Shown: positions 25,380 through 33,979 of the stretch, piece after piece
How positions within the stretch are numbered: the first letter of the stretch is position 1
Layout: every line of letters begins with the position of its first letter
Assembly: GCA_017512485.1 (NCBI GenBank)
Contig: JAFWGE010000028.1
Location: 1-44,730, forward strand
Direction of reading: 5' to 3'
Length of the DNA: 44,730 bases
From: Oscillospiraceae bacterium
Lineage (GTDB): Bacteria > Bacillota > Clostridia > Oscillospirales > Oscillospiraceae
Made by a program: the position numbers and the translations under genes
Notes under the pieces: model-generated
What the model was told of the DNA's origin: nothing
Databases searched by the model: none
The model's input: the letters and a program-made list of their open reading frames with translations, nothing else

Positions 25380-25562
25380 TCATTTCTCAGCCGGTTCCCA
25401 CTTGCACCTTACAGGGGACACAATTGAGCCTTCCTTTTTCATCGATGCAAACGCCTTGTCCACGACTTTCCGGTCAAGCCCGGTCAGTTCGGCAACTTTG
25501 CCGGCGTTCAGAGGCTCCCCGGCTTTTCTCATGGCTTCCAGGATCTGTTCTTTTTCACCCAT
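25380..25562 (-). CDS. Small winged-helix-like protein
   Basis: 60 residues, consistent with a winged-helix DNA-binding fold: KEQILEAMRKAGEPLNAGKVAELTGLDRKVVDKAF (helices 1-3) and a short wing (MKKEGSIVSPVRCKWEP). Proteins of this size are common in Clostridia and methanogens as MarR/DprA-like winged-helix orphans, with unknown targets. The ATG at 25562 is chosen because GGGAG lies about 10 nt upstream; a start three codons earlier leaves almost no spacing. It lies upstream of thrS in the same direction and has its own promoter. Confidence 0.7.
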   Translation of the reverse strand: MGEKEQILEAMRKAGEPLNAGKVAELTGLDRKVVDKAFASMKKEGSIVSPVRCKWEPAEK

Positions 25563-25610
25563 GATGATCATACTCCCTTTAAACTATATTTTACTATATT
25601 ATATTTTTTT

Positions 25611-25639
25611 ATTATATAACACTTTTATGCGTTTGTACA
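25611..25639 (-). promoter_or_regulatory. Promoter of the small winged-helix gene
   Basis: TGTACA (25634-25639), 17-nt spacer, TATAAT (25611-25616) on the minus strand. Confidence 0.5.
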
Positions 25640-25705
25640 CAGTACGTTTGCCCCATGGCCAATAAATTCATACAGGGTCTCAATGATGGGTGATCCAATG
25701 TTTTA

Positions 25706-25762
25706 ATATCGGATAAAATGGCGGCATCGGATGAGTTCCCATCTCCGCCCTTTATCCGATAT
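25706..25762. repeat. Imperfect inverted repeat, about 19-bp arms
   Basis: ATATCGGATAAAATGGCGG (25706-25724) pairs with CCGCCCTTTATCCGATAT (25745-25762) around a 20-nt loop, with one bulge. There is no T tract on either side. It lies just beyond the end of the MoxR/DUF58 operon and may be an RNA stabiliser, an operator or a mobile-element relic. Confidence 0.5.
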
Positions 25763-25869
25763 ATCAACATGCAAAAATGCAGGATGGATATGTGTTGCGG
25801 ATCAAGTATGCAATAATAACGCATGGCAATGGGCGCGAACGCGCTCTTATGACAGTTTTCATGCAGGGC

Positions 25870-27078
25870 TTACTCTTTCTTCAGCTCTGAGACTATCCTC
25901 TTTGCCGAGGCGGCATCTTCGGAAGTGGCGCTGTCGTCATATCGCGCCCGTATATACAGTTCCCTGAGCCTCCGGGCCCCGTCCCCGGTAAACACCCCGG
26001 CACAGCTGTTAAGGACCTCCAGACTGGAGTCGGACTTTCGTCTCTCTATCCCCCTGCCCATTGTCAGCTTAAGGAACTTCCTGTAAGCAGAGCGGACTTT
26101 GCCCACGTTGTTCCTGCTGAGATATCCTGGAAGCGCGTCCTCCATCTCAGGCTCCGTCGTGCGTACAACGCCGGAACCGCTGTAGTCCCTGCGCCTGCGA
26201 AAATTGCCCGCCATCCACCGGAAAAACAGGAATACCACGACAACGACCACGAGTATTCCTACCGCCAGGATCACCTTTCCCACTATGGGATTCGTTTCGG
26301 TGTCTTCTATACCCTCAATGACAAATTCCTCCAGAGCCGGCATCTGGATGGTCACGCTCTCCCCTGAGCCTCCGGCAAAATTGACTTTTAAAAGATATAC
26401 GAGCTTCGCTATGGCACGCGCCGCTGCAACAATGAACCGTACAGCAAGGTAGAGGACCGGTAGGATCAGCACCTTGTATATCCCTCTGGCGCAGGCAGCA
26501 AAAAGCCTGAGGGCAGTCTCCGAACTCAGTACGAAAGCGGCCGCACCCGCCGCCAGCACCGCCGAGAGTTCCCCCAACTGGTATTTGACTGAAGAGCGCA
26601 TCTCTGGGCTGTGCCTGAGGGAGCGCACCAAAAGTATCAGGCTGAGCAGAGTTATAAAAACAGCAGGGAGCGTAAAAGAGGAAAGTATCGTCCCCCTGCG
26701 GTCCAACAGGCAGAGGACCACCGGCGCAGGAACCACTTTCCAGTATACGGAGAACAGCCTACCTTCGAACGAATGCTCCGGGTCATATCTCTGCTTGTAT
26801 ATAAGAAACACCGTATAAAAAGATATGGGAGCCAGCATTATCCATCCCGGTACGGTCCTAACGGTAAACGCATAAACTACAGCCGGCAAAGCCAAGGGAC
26901 CGAACCGTACCCGACCCCTTTCCCGAAGGAGCCATGACAGCAGGAACGCGGCAGTCAGCGCGCCCCACGCATAATACATCGGCGCGACAACCGCCCCGGC
27001 CGCAGCGGCTACAGTTCCGGCGAAAGTCATGTATATCCCTATATCCGAAAGGATCCTGAGTACCACTGCCGACAGCAT
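25870..27078 (-). CDS. Membrane protein with DUF4129-like C-terminus
   Basis: 402 residues. The N-terminal two thirds have about six or seven membrane segments. A further segment at about 265-290 (VGKVILAVGILVVVVVVFLF) precedes a cytosolic tail whose sequence (NVGKVRSAYRKFLKLTMGRG, GARRLRELYIRARYDDS) resembles DUF4129. In many bacteria a DUF4129/transglutaminase membrane protein is the third member of MoxR-DUF58 operons. Here the transglutaminase domain itself is not evident. It overlaps the DUF58 gene (GTGATG junction); the ATG at 27078 has AAGGAG 8 nt upstream. It probably acts with the two upstream proteins at the membrane; function unknown. Confidence 0.7.
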   Translation of the reverse strand: MLSAVVLRILSDIGIYMTFAGTVAAAAGAVVAPMYYAWGALTAAFLLSWLLRERGRVRFGPLALPAVVYAFTVRTVPGWIMLAPISFYTVFLIYKQRYDPEHSFEGRLFSVYWKVVPAPVVLCLLDRRGTILSSFTLPAVFITLLSLILLVRSLRHSPEMRSSVKYQLGELSAVLAAGAAAFVLSSETALRLFAACARGIYKVLILPVLYLAVRFIVAAARAIAKLVYLLKVNFAGGSGESVTIQMPALEEFVIEGIEDTETNPIVGKVILAVGILVVVVVVFLFFRWMAGNFRRRRDYSGSGVVRTTEPEMEDALPGYLSRNNVGKVRSAYRKFLKLTMGRGIERRKSDSSLEVLNSCAGVFTGDGARRLRELYIRARYDDSATSEDAASAKRIVSELKKE

Positions 27079-28136
27079 CACATCATCTCCTTAGCCGCCA
27101 GAGTGAGCACGGAACACCCGCTCCGCTGCGCCGCCGCCGCGACAGCTTCGGCGCCTGCGTCTTTCCGAGGGACAATAAGTATCACCCCATGGGCGGATGC
27201 ATATCTCACCCGCTCCTCCACAAGTTTCTTCACGGGAAACAACACGTCGTACGTGGCTCTGCCGAGACACTCCATTATACCGTAAAAGTGCCTGCTGCCC
27301 ATACCTTCCGGGATGCGGCAGTCCACCCTCATTGACCCCGCCATGGCCGCATTCATGGAAAAATCGTATTTTGCCCCCTGCTTTTCAAGGCGGGCGCATA
27401 CGGCCCTGGCGATCTCAAAGCACCGTTCGGAAAGCTCATTATCTCCCCCGGAGACGTCTAATATCACCGATACGGAGGGCTCGGTGGTGTGGTCGTAGTT
27501 TTTTACGGTAAGCGCTCCCCGGCGAGCGCTCTGGATCCAGGATATGGTCTTCATGGGTTCCCGGCCGGTATAATCCCTGTAACCAAGGGTGAGAACCGGG
27601 TCTTCATATATAAACCGGCGCACCGACAGGTCGCCGAGGAACCCTCCCATCACGTCGTCAAGAGTCGGCATATCCGCCTCTTTAGGATAGACCACAAGCT
27701 CCCTGACTTTGGCGACCCCGCGGAACGTTTCCCTGAGTCCCAGGAAGTCGCCTCCGTAGACGCTCAGCTCCTTAAATGGGTATCGCCCCCTGCCGGGCGC
27801 GACTATGCGTACCCTGCGCTCATATTTCTGGCGGGGGGCCAGCCACGATGTCCCATGTACGGTCTCTCTGTGATTCCACTTCAGCTCATCGGGCATGGAC
27901 GCACTGCCGTCAGCCAGGGCAAATCCCTCCGGAAGCATCGTATGGTATCGGAAATACGGTACAAAACGCCTGGTCTTGTTCCGGAATGTGAGGATAAAAT
28001 CTATTTCCTGTCCGGGCTCCGCGGTGCCGGGAGACACCCCGTAGTCCTCTTCAAAGCTCTCCAGACTCTTCTTTAGAGTGAACCTCTGGAGAAAAATGAC
28101 AAGCAGGAGTATTACTACAAGTATAAATACAGTCAT
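27078..28136 (-). CDS. DUF58 domain protein
   Basis: 352 residues. One N-terminal membrane segment (about 1-20), a beta-rich domain (about 30-170), then the DUF58 signature at about 170-215 (YRDYTGREPMKTISWIQSARRGALTVK), followed by a VWA-like region with VILDVSGG, a partial MIDAS. DUF58 proteins are regularly encoded with MoxR ATPases and are thought to be their VWA-type partners. The start overlaps the MoxR stop by 4 nt (ATGA), and the end overlaps the next gene, indicating tight coupling. Clients of these systems are mostly unknown; roles in cell envelope or stress have been proposed. Confidence 0.87.
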   Translation of the reverse strand: MTVFILVVILLLVIFLQRFTLKKSLESFEEDYGVSPGTAEPGQEIDFILTFRNKTRRFVPYFRYHTMLPEGFALADGSASMPDELKWNHRETVHGTSWLAPRQKYERRVRIVAPGRGRYPFKELSVYGGDFLGLRETFRGVAKVRELVVYPKEADMPTLDDVMGGFLGDLSVRRFIYEDPVLTLGYRDYTGREPMKTISWIQSARRGALTVKNYDHTTEPSVSVILDVSGGDNELSERCFEIARAVCARLEKQGAKYDFSMNAAMAGSMRVDCRIPEGMGSRHFYGIMECLGRATYDVLFPVKKLVEERVRYASAHGVILIVPRKDAGAEAVAAAAQRSGCSVLTLAAKEMM

Positions 28137-29065
28137 ATCTCTTCCAGCGGGACTGTTATCCTGTCCATGACCCGCTCAAGGAACGCTTTCGCCTGATCCG
28201 CCCCTCCTGAGAGCCTGTGGCAAAGCACGTGGGGTGCAGTGTATTTTACGTCCTCAGGGATAACATACTCCCTCCCTGCAAAAGCCGCCGTGACCTGGGC
28301 TGCCTTGTAAAGGGCTATGCCTCCCCTGGTGGACACCCCGGTAACCGACGGGTCTTCGCTGCGCGTGCCCTGGATGATGTCCATAATGTACCCGAGCACC
28401 GGGGCTGAAACTCGGACTTTTGTATACTCGGAACGGACATACTGTGTGTCCTCTTCCGAGACAGTCTGTTCCAGCGACTCCACCAATGTCAGCGTGGACG
28501 CGCGGGACAGCACCCCCATCTCCTGTTCCCGTGTCATATACCCCAAGGAGAGCCTCATAAAAAACCTGTCCGTCTGAGCGTCCGGAAGGGGAAAAGTCCC
28601 GTAGGATTCCAGCGGGTTCTGTGTGGCCATCACCATAAAAGGCTCTTCGAGCCTGGTGGTAACGCCGTCCACGGTGATCTGTCGTTCCTCCATGGCCTCC
28701 AGCAGACTGGACTGGGTGCGGGGCGTGGCCCTGTTTATCTCGTCCGCAAGAATTATATTGGAGAATAGGGGACCGGGCCGGAACTCGAACTCCCCCAGCT
28801 TCTGATTATAAAAATTAATTCCGGTGAGGTCCGAGGGAAGAAGATCGGGTGTGAACTGGATACGGCGGAAGCCTCCGCCTATAGTCTTTGCGAAAGCGCG
28901 CAGCAGCATAGTTTTGCCCGTACCAGGTACGTCCTCAAGCAGGACGTGGCCTGAGCAGATGAAGGCGGTGGCAACGAGCGATATGACGTCGTCTTTGCCG
29001 ACTATTACTTTGGAGCAGTTCTCCACAACGCTGTCCCTGTATCTCTGAAACCGGGAAATATCCAT
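28133..29065 (-). CDS. MoxR family AAA+ ATPase
   Basis: 310 residues, the usual MoxR length. Walker A lies in EDVPGTGKT (44-52), Walker B in IILADEINR (about 104-112) and sensor 1 in ATQNP. The C-terminal lid domain ends with GADQAKAFLERVMDRI. It is the first gene of the MoxR/DUF58/membrane-protein operon and different in sequence from the MoxR-type ATPase at 1476-2996, so the window holds two separate AAA/VWA-like systems. The ATG follows GGAAGGAAAAAG. The promoter lies about 90 nt upstream, back to back with that of the T-box operon. Confidence 0.92.
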   Translation of the reverse strand: MDISRFQRYRDSVVENCSKVIVGKDDVISLVATAFICSGHVLLEDVPGTGKTMLLRAFAKTIGGGFRRIQFTPDLLPSDLTGINFYNQKLGEFEFRPGPLFSNIILADEINRATPRTQSSLLEAMEERQITVDGVTTRLEEPFMVMATQNPLESYGTFPLPDAQTDRFFMRLSLGYMTREQEMGVLSRASTLTLVESLEQTVSEEDTQYVRSEYTKVRVSAPVLGYIMDIIQGTRSEDPSVTGVSTRGGIALYKAAQVTAAFAGREYVIPEDVKYTAPHVLCHRLSGGADQAKAFLERVMDRITVPLEEI

Positions 29066-29156
29066 ACTCTTTTTCCTTCCGCTCTCTGGCCGTACGGCGT
29101 CTGGTTCCTGAGCACAGCGCCGGAAGCCGTGTTTTATTTGGCAATTATGGCATGTA

Positions 29157-29185
29157 ATTATATATCAACGTCCTGTGATATACAA
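29157..29185 (-). promoter_or_regulatory. Promoter of the MoxR/DUF58 operon
   Basis: TTGTAT (29180-29185), 17-nt spacer, TATAAT (29157-29162) on the minus strand. Leader about 85 nt. Confidence 0.65.
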
Positions 29186-29246
29186 CGGTTATAATGATAC
29201 CTGATCAATTTCTTTTTGTATTTTTGGTTTTTCCCCGATTTTCCTC

Positions 29247-29275
29247 TTGACATCAGCAGGCATTGTTGGTAAAGT
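29247..29275 (+). promoter_or_regulatory. Promoter of the T-box operon
   Basis: TTGACA (29247-29252), 17-nt spacer, TAAAGT (29270-29275). Transcription would start near 29282, directly ahead of the T-box leader. Confidence 0.7.
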
Positions 29276-29281
29276 ACATGC

Positions 29282-29566
29282 ATTAACGGCCATGAGGAAA
29301 ATCAGTAAGACGCATGGCACCCTTTCAGAGAGCCGTCGGTTGGTGTGAGGCGGCAAGGGACGGCGTCCGAATACCTTTCTGAGCTGCAAGCTGAACACGA
29401 GCAAGTCGAAAAGTAGGCGATGCCGGGTACGCCCGTTACAGCGTTGCGGACATGACTGTGTCCAATGAGGCCGCGGGTCTTCTTCAGCCTGCGGTAAACT
29501 GAGGTGGTACCACGGGATCGTTTATCTCGTCCTCTGTGCGCTTACGCGCAGAGGGCGTTTTTTTGT
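29282..29566 (+). promoter_or_regulatory. T-box riboswitch
   Basis: The leader shows the T-box landmarks in order. AGTA (from 29303) and GACGC pair-partnered with GCGTC form the lower stem I. CAGAGAG, GGTTGGTGTGAGGC and GGC make up its upper part. The specifier side follows (CCGAATACCTTTCTGAG, 29367-29383), then the GTAGGC...GCCGGGTAC...CCCGTTAC stem III, and the T-box bulge GAGGTGGTACCACGG near 29501. A terminator with seven Ts ends it. Uncharged tRNA would stabilise the antiterminator and switch on the two genes downstream. By position relative to glyQS-type leaders, the specifier reads UAC (Tyr, 29372-29374); ACC (Thr, one base later) is the alternative. Confidence 0.85.
29531..29564 (+). 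terminator. T-box regulated terminator
   Basis: CCTCTGTGCG and GCGCAGAGG form the stem around a short loop, followed by GCG and TTTTTTT. It is the regulated terminator of the T-box, 62 nt before the ligase start. Confidence 0.85.
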
Positions 29567-29626
29567 TCCCCGCCGCCCAAGGGATCTTTGACGCGGTCGC
29601 CGAGATCATTATTAGGAGGAAATATC

Positions 29627-31264
29627 ATGGTAATCACAGACTTTCTTGAGCGCAACTCCAGGCTTTACGGCAACGACATCGCCCTGGTGGAACTCAACCC
29701 TACGGAGGCGAGGGACAATGCCTCCACTTGGCGCGAGGCCAGCCTTATAGAAGAGGCGTCGGTGGGAGCTCCCTACAGGCGTGAGATGAACTGGTACGAA
29801 TTTGACCGCAAGGCAAACAATTTCGCCAACTTTCTTCTCAGCCGCGGCACACCCGCAGGCACCAAGGTCGCCATACTCATGATGAACTGTCTTGAATATC
29901 TGCCCATATACTTCGGCATTCTCAAAGCCGGCTGTGTGGTAGTACCCATGAATTTCCGATATTCCAGTGAAGAGATACAGTACTGTCTGGAACTGGCGGA
30001 CGTCCAGGTATTGGTGTTCGGCCCCGAATTCATTGAGCGCATGGACGCTATAGTCGACCGTCTTTCCAAGGTGCGCACCATGCTCTTTGTGGGCAGGAAC
30101 GGCCCGTCTTACACTGAGAACTGCATCAAACTCATGAGCTTCTGCTCATCCAGACCCCCCGCAGTGTCTCTGGACCAGGATGACGACGCTGCCATATACT
30201 TCTCATCAGGGACAACGGGGTTCCCCAAGGCTATACTCCACCGCCACCGCGCCCTCTACTGCTCCTGCCTCACGGAGCAAAAACACCACGGGCAGACCAG
30301 GGACGACGTGTTCCTTTGTATACCCCCTCTCTATCATACGGGCGCCAAAATGCACTGGTTCGGCTCCCTCATGAGCGGCAGCAAGGCAGTACTCCTCAGG
30401 GGCGTGAAGCCCGAGTGGATACTAAGGGCCGTCACTGAAGAGAAGTGCACCATAGTGTGGCTGTTGGTGCCTTGGGCCCAGGACCTCCTTGACGCTGTGG
30501 ACGACGGCAGGATAGACCTCAGCCACTATCTGCTCGACCAGTGGAGGCTCATGCACATAGGAGCCCAGCCTGTCCCTCCCTCCCTGATAAAGCGCTGGCT
30601 CAGGTATTTCCCACACCACCAGTACGACACCAACTACGGCCTCAGCGAATCCATAGGCCCCGGCTGCGTCCATCTGGGTGTGGAGAACATCCACAAGGTT
30701 GGGGCCATCGGCGTACCGGGCTATCTGTGGGAGGTGCGCATCCTGGATCCTGACGGCAACGACGTAGCTGACGGTGAGGTAGGTGAACTGGCTGTAAAGG
30801 GCCCAGGCGTCATGAAGTGCTATTATCATAACCAGGAAGCCACTGACGAGGTCCTGCACGGAGACTGGCTCTGGACCGGAGATATGGCCCGCATGGACGA
30901 GGACGGGTTCATATATCTCGTCGACCGCAAAAAAGACGTCATAATCACCGGCGGCGAGAATCTTTATCCCGTCGAGATAGAGGACTTCATAAGAAGGTTC
31001 GACAAAGTAAAGGACGTTGCCGTGATAGGCACTCCCGACCCGCGTCTGGGCGAGATCGCCACCGCGATAATCGAGCTCAAGGACGGCGTCACCAGCAGTG
31101 AAGAAGAGATAAACGAGTTCTGCAGGCAGATGCCCCGGTATAAACGTCCCAGACGAATCATTTTTGAGAAAGTGCCGCGCAATCCCACCGGCAAAATAGA
31201 GAAGCCTGTCCTCAGGGAAAAATACTGTCACGGAAGGCTCGTTGAAGCCCAGACGAAAGGTTGA
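29627..31264 (+). CDS. AMP-forming acyl-CoA synthetase/ligase
   Basis: 545 residues of the ANL (acyl-CoA synthetase) superfamily; activates a carboxylic acid with ATP to the acyl-AMP and then the CoA thioester. Motifs: AIYFSSGTTGFPKA (phosphate loop, about 185-198), YGLSES, WTGDMARMDEDGFIYLVDRKKD and the catalytic Lys near the end in NPTGKIEK. It resembles medium/long-chain or aryl acid ligases (FadD/CaiC-like). The start ATG follows AGGAGG by 7 nt. It is controlled by the T-box and followed after 5 nt by a symporter gene, so the transported solute may be the ligase substrate. A link with an amino acid or its aromatic acid derivative is inferred from the T-box only. Confidence 0.88.
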   Translation: MVITDFLERNSRLYGNDIALVELNPTEARDNASTWREASLIEEASVGAPYRREMNWYEFDRKANNFANFLLSRGTPAGTKVAILMMNCLEYLPIYFGILKAGCVVVPMNFRYSSEEIQYCLELADVQVLVFGPEFIERMDAIVDRLSKVRTMLFVGRNGPSYTENCIKLMSFCSSRPPAVSLDQDDDAAIYFSSGTTGFPKAILHRHRALYCSCLTEQKHHGQTRDDVFLCIPPLYHTGAKMHWFGSLMSGSKAVLLRGVKPEWILRAVTEEKCTIVWLLVPWAQDLLDAVDDGRIDLSHYLLDQWRLMHIGAQPVPPSLIKRWLRYFPHHQYDTNYGLSESIGPGCVHLGVENIHKVGAIGVPGYLWEVRILDPDGNDVADGEVGELAVKGPGVMKCYYHNQEATDEVLHGDWLWTGDMARMDEDGFIYLVDRKKDVIITGGENLYPVEIEDFIRRFDKVKDVAVIGTPDPRLGEIATAIIELKDGVTSSEEEINEFCRQMPRYKRPRRIIFEKVPRNPTGKIEKPVLREKYCHGRLVEAQTKG

Positions 31265-31269
31265 TCGAA

Positions 31270-32838
31270 ATGGATCTGTTTATCAAAATTGCTCTTCTCG
31301 TAGTATTCTTCGGTATCATGGTATATGTCGGCTTTTCGAGCCGGCGACACGCCGTTGACGTCAACGGCTTCGTACTCGGCGGCCGCTCAGTCGGCCCGTG
31401 GCTCACAGCTTTTGCCTACGGCACAAGTTATTTCTCTGCCGTCATATTCGTCGGATATGCGGGGCAGTTTGGATGGAAATACGGCGTTTCGGCCACTTGG
31501 GTAGGAATAGCCAACGCGTTCCTCGGCTCCTTACTGGCATGGGTAGTTCTTGGACGCAGGACGAGGATAATGACCCAGCATCTCGACAGCGCCACTATGC
31601 CGCAGTTCTTCGAAAAACGTTTCGACAGCCGCGCCCTCAAGATCCTCGCCTCCGCCATCATCTTCATTTTTCTCATCCCGTACACCGCGTCCCTCTATAA
31701 CGGCCTCAGCCGCCTTTTCGCCATGGCTTTCAATGTAGACTACAGCGTATGCGTCATAGCGATGGCTATCCTGACCGGCATATACGTGATAGCGGGAGGC
31801 TACATGGCCACTGCCATAAACGATTTCATCCAGGGAATCATCATGCTTTTCGGGATCGTTGCCGTTATCGCAGCCGTCCTGAAGGGACAGGGCGGTTTCA
31901 TGGCAGCTCTGGATGGCATGGCCCGTGTGACAGATGCCTCCGTCGGCGACACTCCGGGCATCTTCGCTTCCTTCTTCGGCCCTGACCCTGTCAATCTTCT
32001 GGGAGTGATGATCCTGACCTCACTGGGCACCTGGGGTCTGCCTCAGATGGTCCAGAAGTTCTACGCCATCAAAAACGAGGGAGCCATAAACAAAGGCACC
32101 GTAATCTCCACATTCTTCGCCGTCGTCGTCGCCGGAGGATGCTACTTCCTCGGCGGGTTCGGCCGTCTGTTCGCCGACAAGATCGAGATGGCGAACGGTG
32201 TGCCCGCCAGTTATGACGCGATAGTCCCCGCCATGCTCTCCAATCTCCCCACGATCCTGATCGCCATCGTTGTGGTCCTGGTTCTTTCAGCTTCGATGTC
32301 CACCCTTTCATCTCTGGTGCTGACTTCAAGCTCTACACTCACCCTGGATTTCATAAAGGATCTAAAAAAAGAGGATATGGACCAGAAGACCCAGCTCATC
32401 ATAATGCGTGCCCTGATCGTCGTGTTCATAATAATCTCCGTGATAATCGCCATCATCCAGTACAACTCCAATGTATCCTTTATCGCCCAGCTTATGGGAG
32501 TCTCCTGGGGAGCTCTGGCCGGAGCTTTCCTCGCTCCCTTCCTCTACGGCCTGTACTGGAAGCGCACAACGAAAGCCTCCTGCTGGGTGAGTTTCATCTT
32601 TTCCACCGTCGTCATGCTGCTGAACATTTTCTTCAGGAACAGCTTCCCCGCCCTGCTGAGATCCCCCATCAACGCCGGTGCGTTCTGCATGCTGGCCGGC
32701 CTGGTAATTGTCCCGTTGGTGAGCGCCTGCTCCCGTGCCCCCGGCAAGGAGCGACTGAACAGCATATTCTCCTGCTACGACCGCAAAGTACTGGTAAATA
32801 TCAAGGATTCAATAGGCGACGATTCTGACCAGGGTTGA
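31270..32838 (+). CDS. Sodium:solute symporter (SSS family)
   Basis: 522 residues with about 13 membrane segments. Family features include GFVLGGRSVGPWLTAFAYGTSYFSAV near the N-terminus, AGGYMATAINDFIQGI (about 178-193) and LSASMSTLSSLVLTSSSTL (about 340-358), which matches the Na+-site region of PutP/PanF-type carriers. SSS proteins take up amino acids, vitamins, sugars or carboxylates with sodium. The gene follows the ligase by 5 nt under one T-box, which points to an amino acid or a related acid as substrate. The ATG at 31270 is used; the ribosome site (GAAAGG) lies inside the end of the ligase gene. Confidence 0.88.
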   Translation: MDLFIKIALLVVFFGIMVYVGFSSRRHAVDVNGFVLGGRSVGPWLTAFAYGTSYFSAVIFVGYAGQFGWKYGVSATWVGIANAFLGSLLAWVVLGRRTRIMTQHLDSATMPQFFEKRFDSRALKILASAIIFIFLIPYTASLYNGLSRLFAMAFNVDYSVCVIAMAILTGIYVIAGGYMATAINDFIQGIIMLFGIVAVIAAVLKGQGGFMAALDGMARVTDASVGDTPGIFASFFGPDPVNLLGVMILTSLGTWGLPQMVQKFYAIKNEGAINKGTVISTFFAVVVAGGCYFLGGFGRLFADKIEMANGVPASYDAIVPAMLSNLPTILIAIVVVLVLSASMSTLSSLVLTSSSTLTLDFIKDLKKEDMDQKTQLIIMRALIVVFIIISVIIAIIQYNSNVSFIAQLMGVSWGALAGAFLAPFLYGLYWKRTTKASCWVSFIFSTVVMLLNIFFRNSFPALLRSPINAGAFCMLAGLVIVPLVSACSRAPGKERLNSIFSCYDRKVLVNIKDSIGDDSDQG

Positions 32839-32855
32839 ACCTAAACACCATAACC

Positions 32856-32898
32856 GCCCGGGTATACGGCTTCATGTCGTTTACCCGGGCAGTTTTTT
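32856..32898 (+). terminator. Terminator of the ligase/symporter operon
   Basis: A 9-bp stem (GCCCGGGTA with TACCCGGGC) followed by AGTTTTTT, 18 nt after the stop of the symporter gene. Confidence 0.8.
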
Positions 32899-33005
32899 CC
32901 GCTGTATTATGGAATTGTTCCTACAAATATGATATAAACTATATTACCTATTATCAAAAGCATATCAGATATTCAGATATAATGTCTATGGATCGAGGCG
33001 ACGAT

Positions 33006-33767
33006 ATGAAAACAGCGATAATTACAGGGGCGTCCTCTGGAATGGGGCGGGAGTTCGTCTACGCCGTTGACAGGTATTTCTCCCCGGATGAAATCTGGGT
33101 CATCGCCCGCAGGGAACACAGGCTCGCGGAGCTTTCCGAAAAATGCTCCGCACGTGTTCGCCCCCTGGCGATGGATCTTTCCGACAGTGTTTCATTCGAG
33201 AATATCGATTCCCTTCTCCGACAGGAACAGCCACAGATATGCGCCCTTGTCAACGCCGCGGGTTACGGTGTTTTCGGAGAATTTGAAAAGCTCTCCCTTG
33301 AGGAGCAGCTGGGCATTGTAGACCTGAACGCCCGTTCCCTGACTGCCATGTGCCGGATATGCCTGCCCAACATGGCGCCCGGCGGCAGCATAATCAACCT
33401 GGGGTCCAACTCGTCCTGGCAGCCTGTGCCTTATATGAACGTGTACGCTGCTTCAAAGGCTTACGTACTCAGTTTTTCCCGGGGCCTGGGGCGGGAATTG
33501 AAGTCCAGGAACATACACGTCATGTGCGTATGCCCCGGGTGGATCAGGACGGAATTTTTCGACAGGGCTGTGAAGGACGACACCATAACATACTTCGACA
33601 GGTACTACACCGCGGAGCAGGTAGTGGACAAAGCCATGAAAGACCTACGGAAGAAGAAGACCATATCCATACTCGGCCTGCCTGTAAGGCTTCAGGTGGC
33701 TGCGGTAAAGCACCTGCCGGTGAGCATGGTCATGAACACCTGGTGCAGGCAGCAGAAAAAGCCTTAG
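33006..33767 (+). CDS. Short-chain dehydrogenase/reductase (SDR)
   Basis: 253 residues, classical SDR with Rossmann fold: TGASSGMG (8-15) cofactor loop, NAAGYGVFG, active-site Ser in NLGSNSSW and the catalytic YAASK. It resembles DltE/YqjQ-type SDRs. The Arg/Glu pattern after beta 2 (ARREHR) fits NADP. The substrate is unknown. The ATG at 33006 follows CGAGGCGA; an upstream start would add residues without a better site. It is separate from the symporter operon (terminator between) and has an AT-rich upstream region with a TATAAT-like box near 32978, where no good -35 was found. Confidence 0.85.
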   Translation: MKTAIITGASSGMGREFVYAVDRYFSPDEIWVIARREHRLAELSEKCSARVRPLAMDLSDSVSFENIDSLLRQEQPQICALVNAAGYGVFGEFEKLSLEEQLGIVDLNARSLTAMCRICLPNMAPGGSIINLGSNSSWQPVPYMNVYAASKAYVLSFSRGLGRELKSRNIHVMCVCPGWIRTEFFDRAVKDDTITYFDRYYTAEQVVDKAMKDLRKKKTISILGLPVRLQVAAVKHLPVSMVMNTWCRQQKKP

Positions 33768-33876
33768 ACGAAAGCAGGCATGTTATTGCCTTCGGGGCTG
33801 GCATAAAGCCATGCTGCCGCCGGCCCCTGTACGTATCACGTTGCTCCCTGTACCCGCTCCACTTGACAGGCGACAT

Positions 33877-33905
33877 TTGCAGGACAATGAGGAATGTGGT
33901 ATAAT
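33877..33905 (+). promoter_or_regulatory. Promoter of the large secreted protein genes
   Basis: TTGCAG (33877-33882), 17-nt spacer, TATAAT (33900-33905); leader about 70 nt to the ATG at 33980. Confidence 0.7.
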
Positions 33906-33979
33906 TAATAGTTGATTTTTGTGTATTTTCCCGGTCAAAACGGTTAATACGCAGCAGTGTCCGAAGGAGAGTTTTACAT

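Larger units (their letters stand above)
25563..25869. other. Intergenic region with promoter and long inverted repeat
   Basis: A 307-bp AT-rich region. It contains a leftward promoter (25611-25639), several TATAAT-like boxes around 25583-25616 and an inverted repeat at 25706-25762. No coding sequence or known RNA was recognised. Confidence 0.5.
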
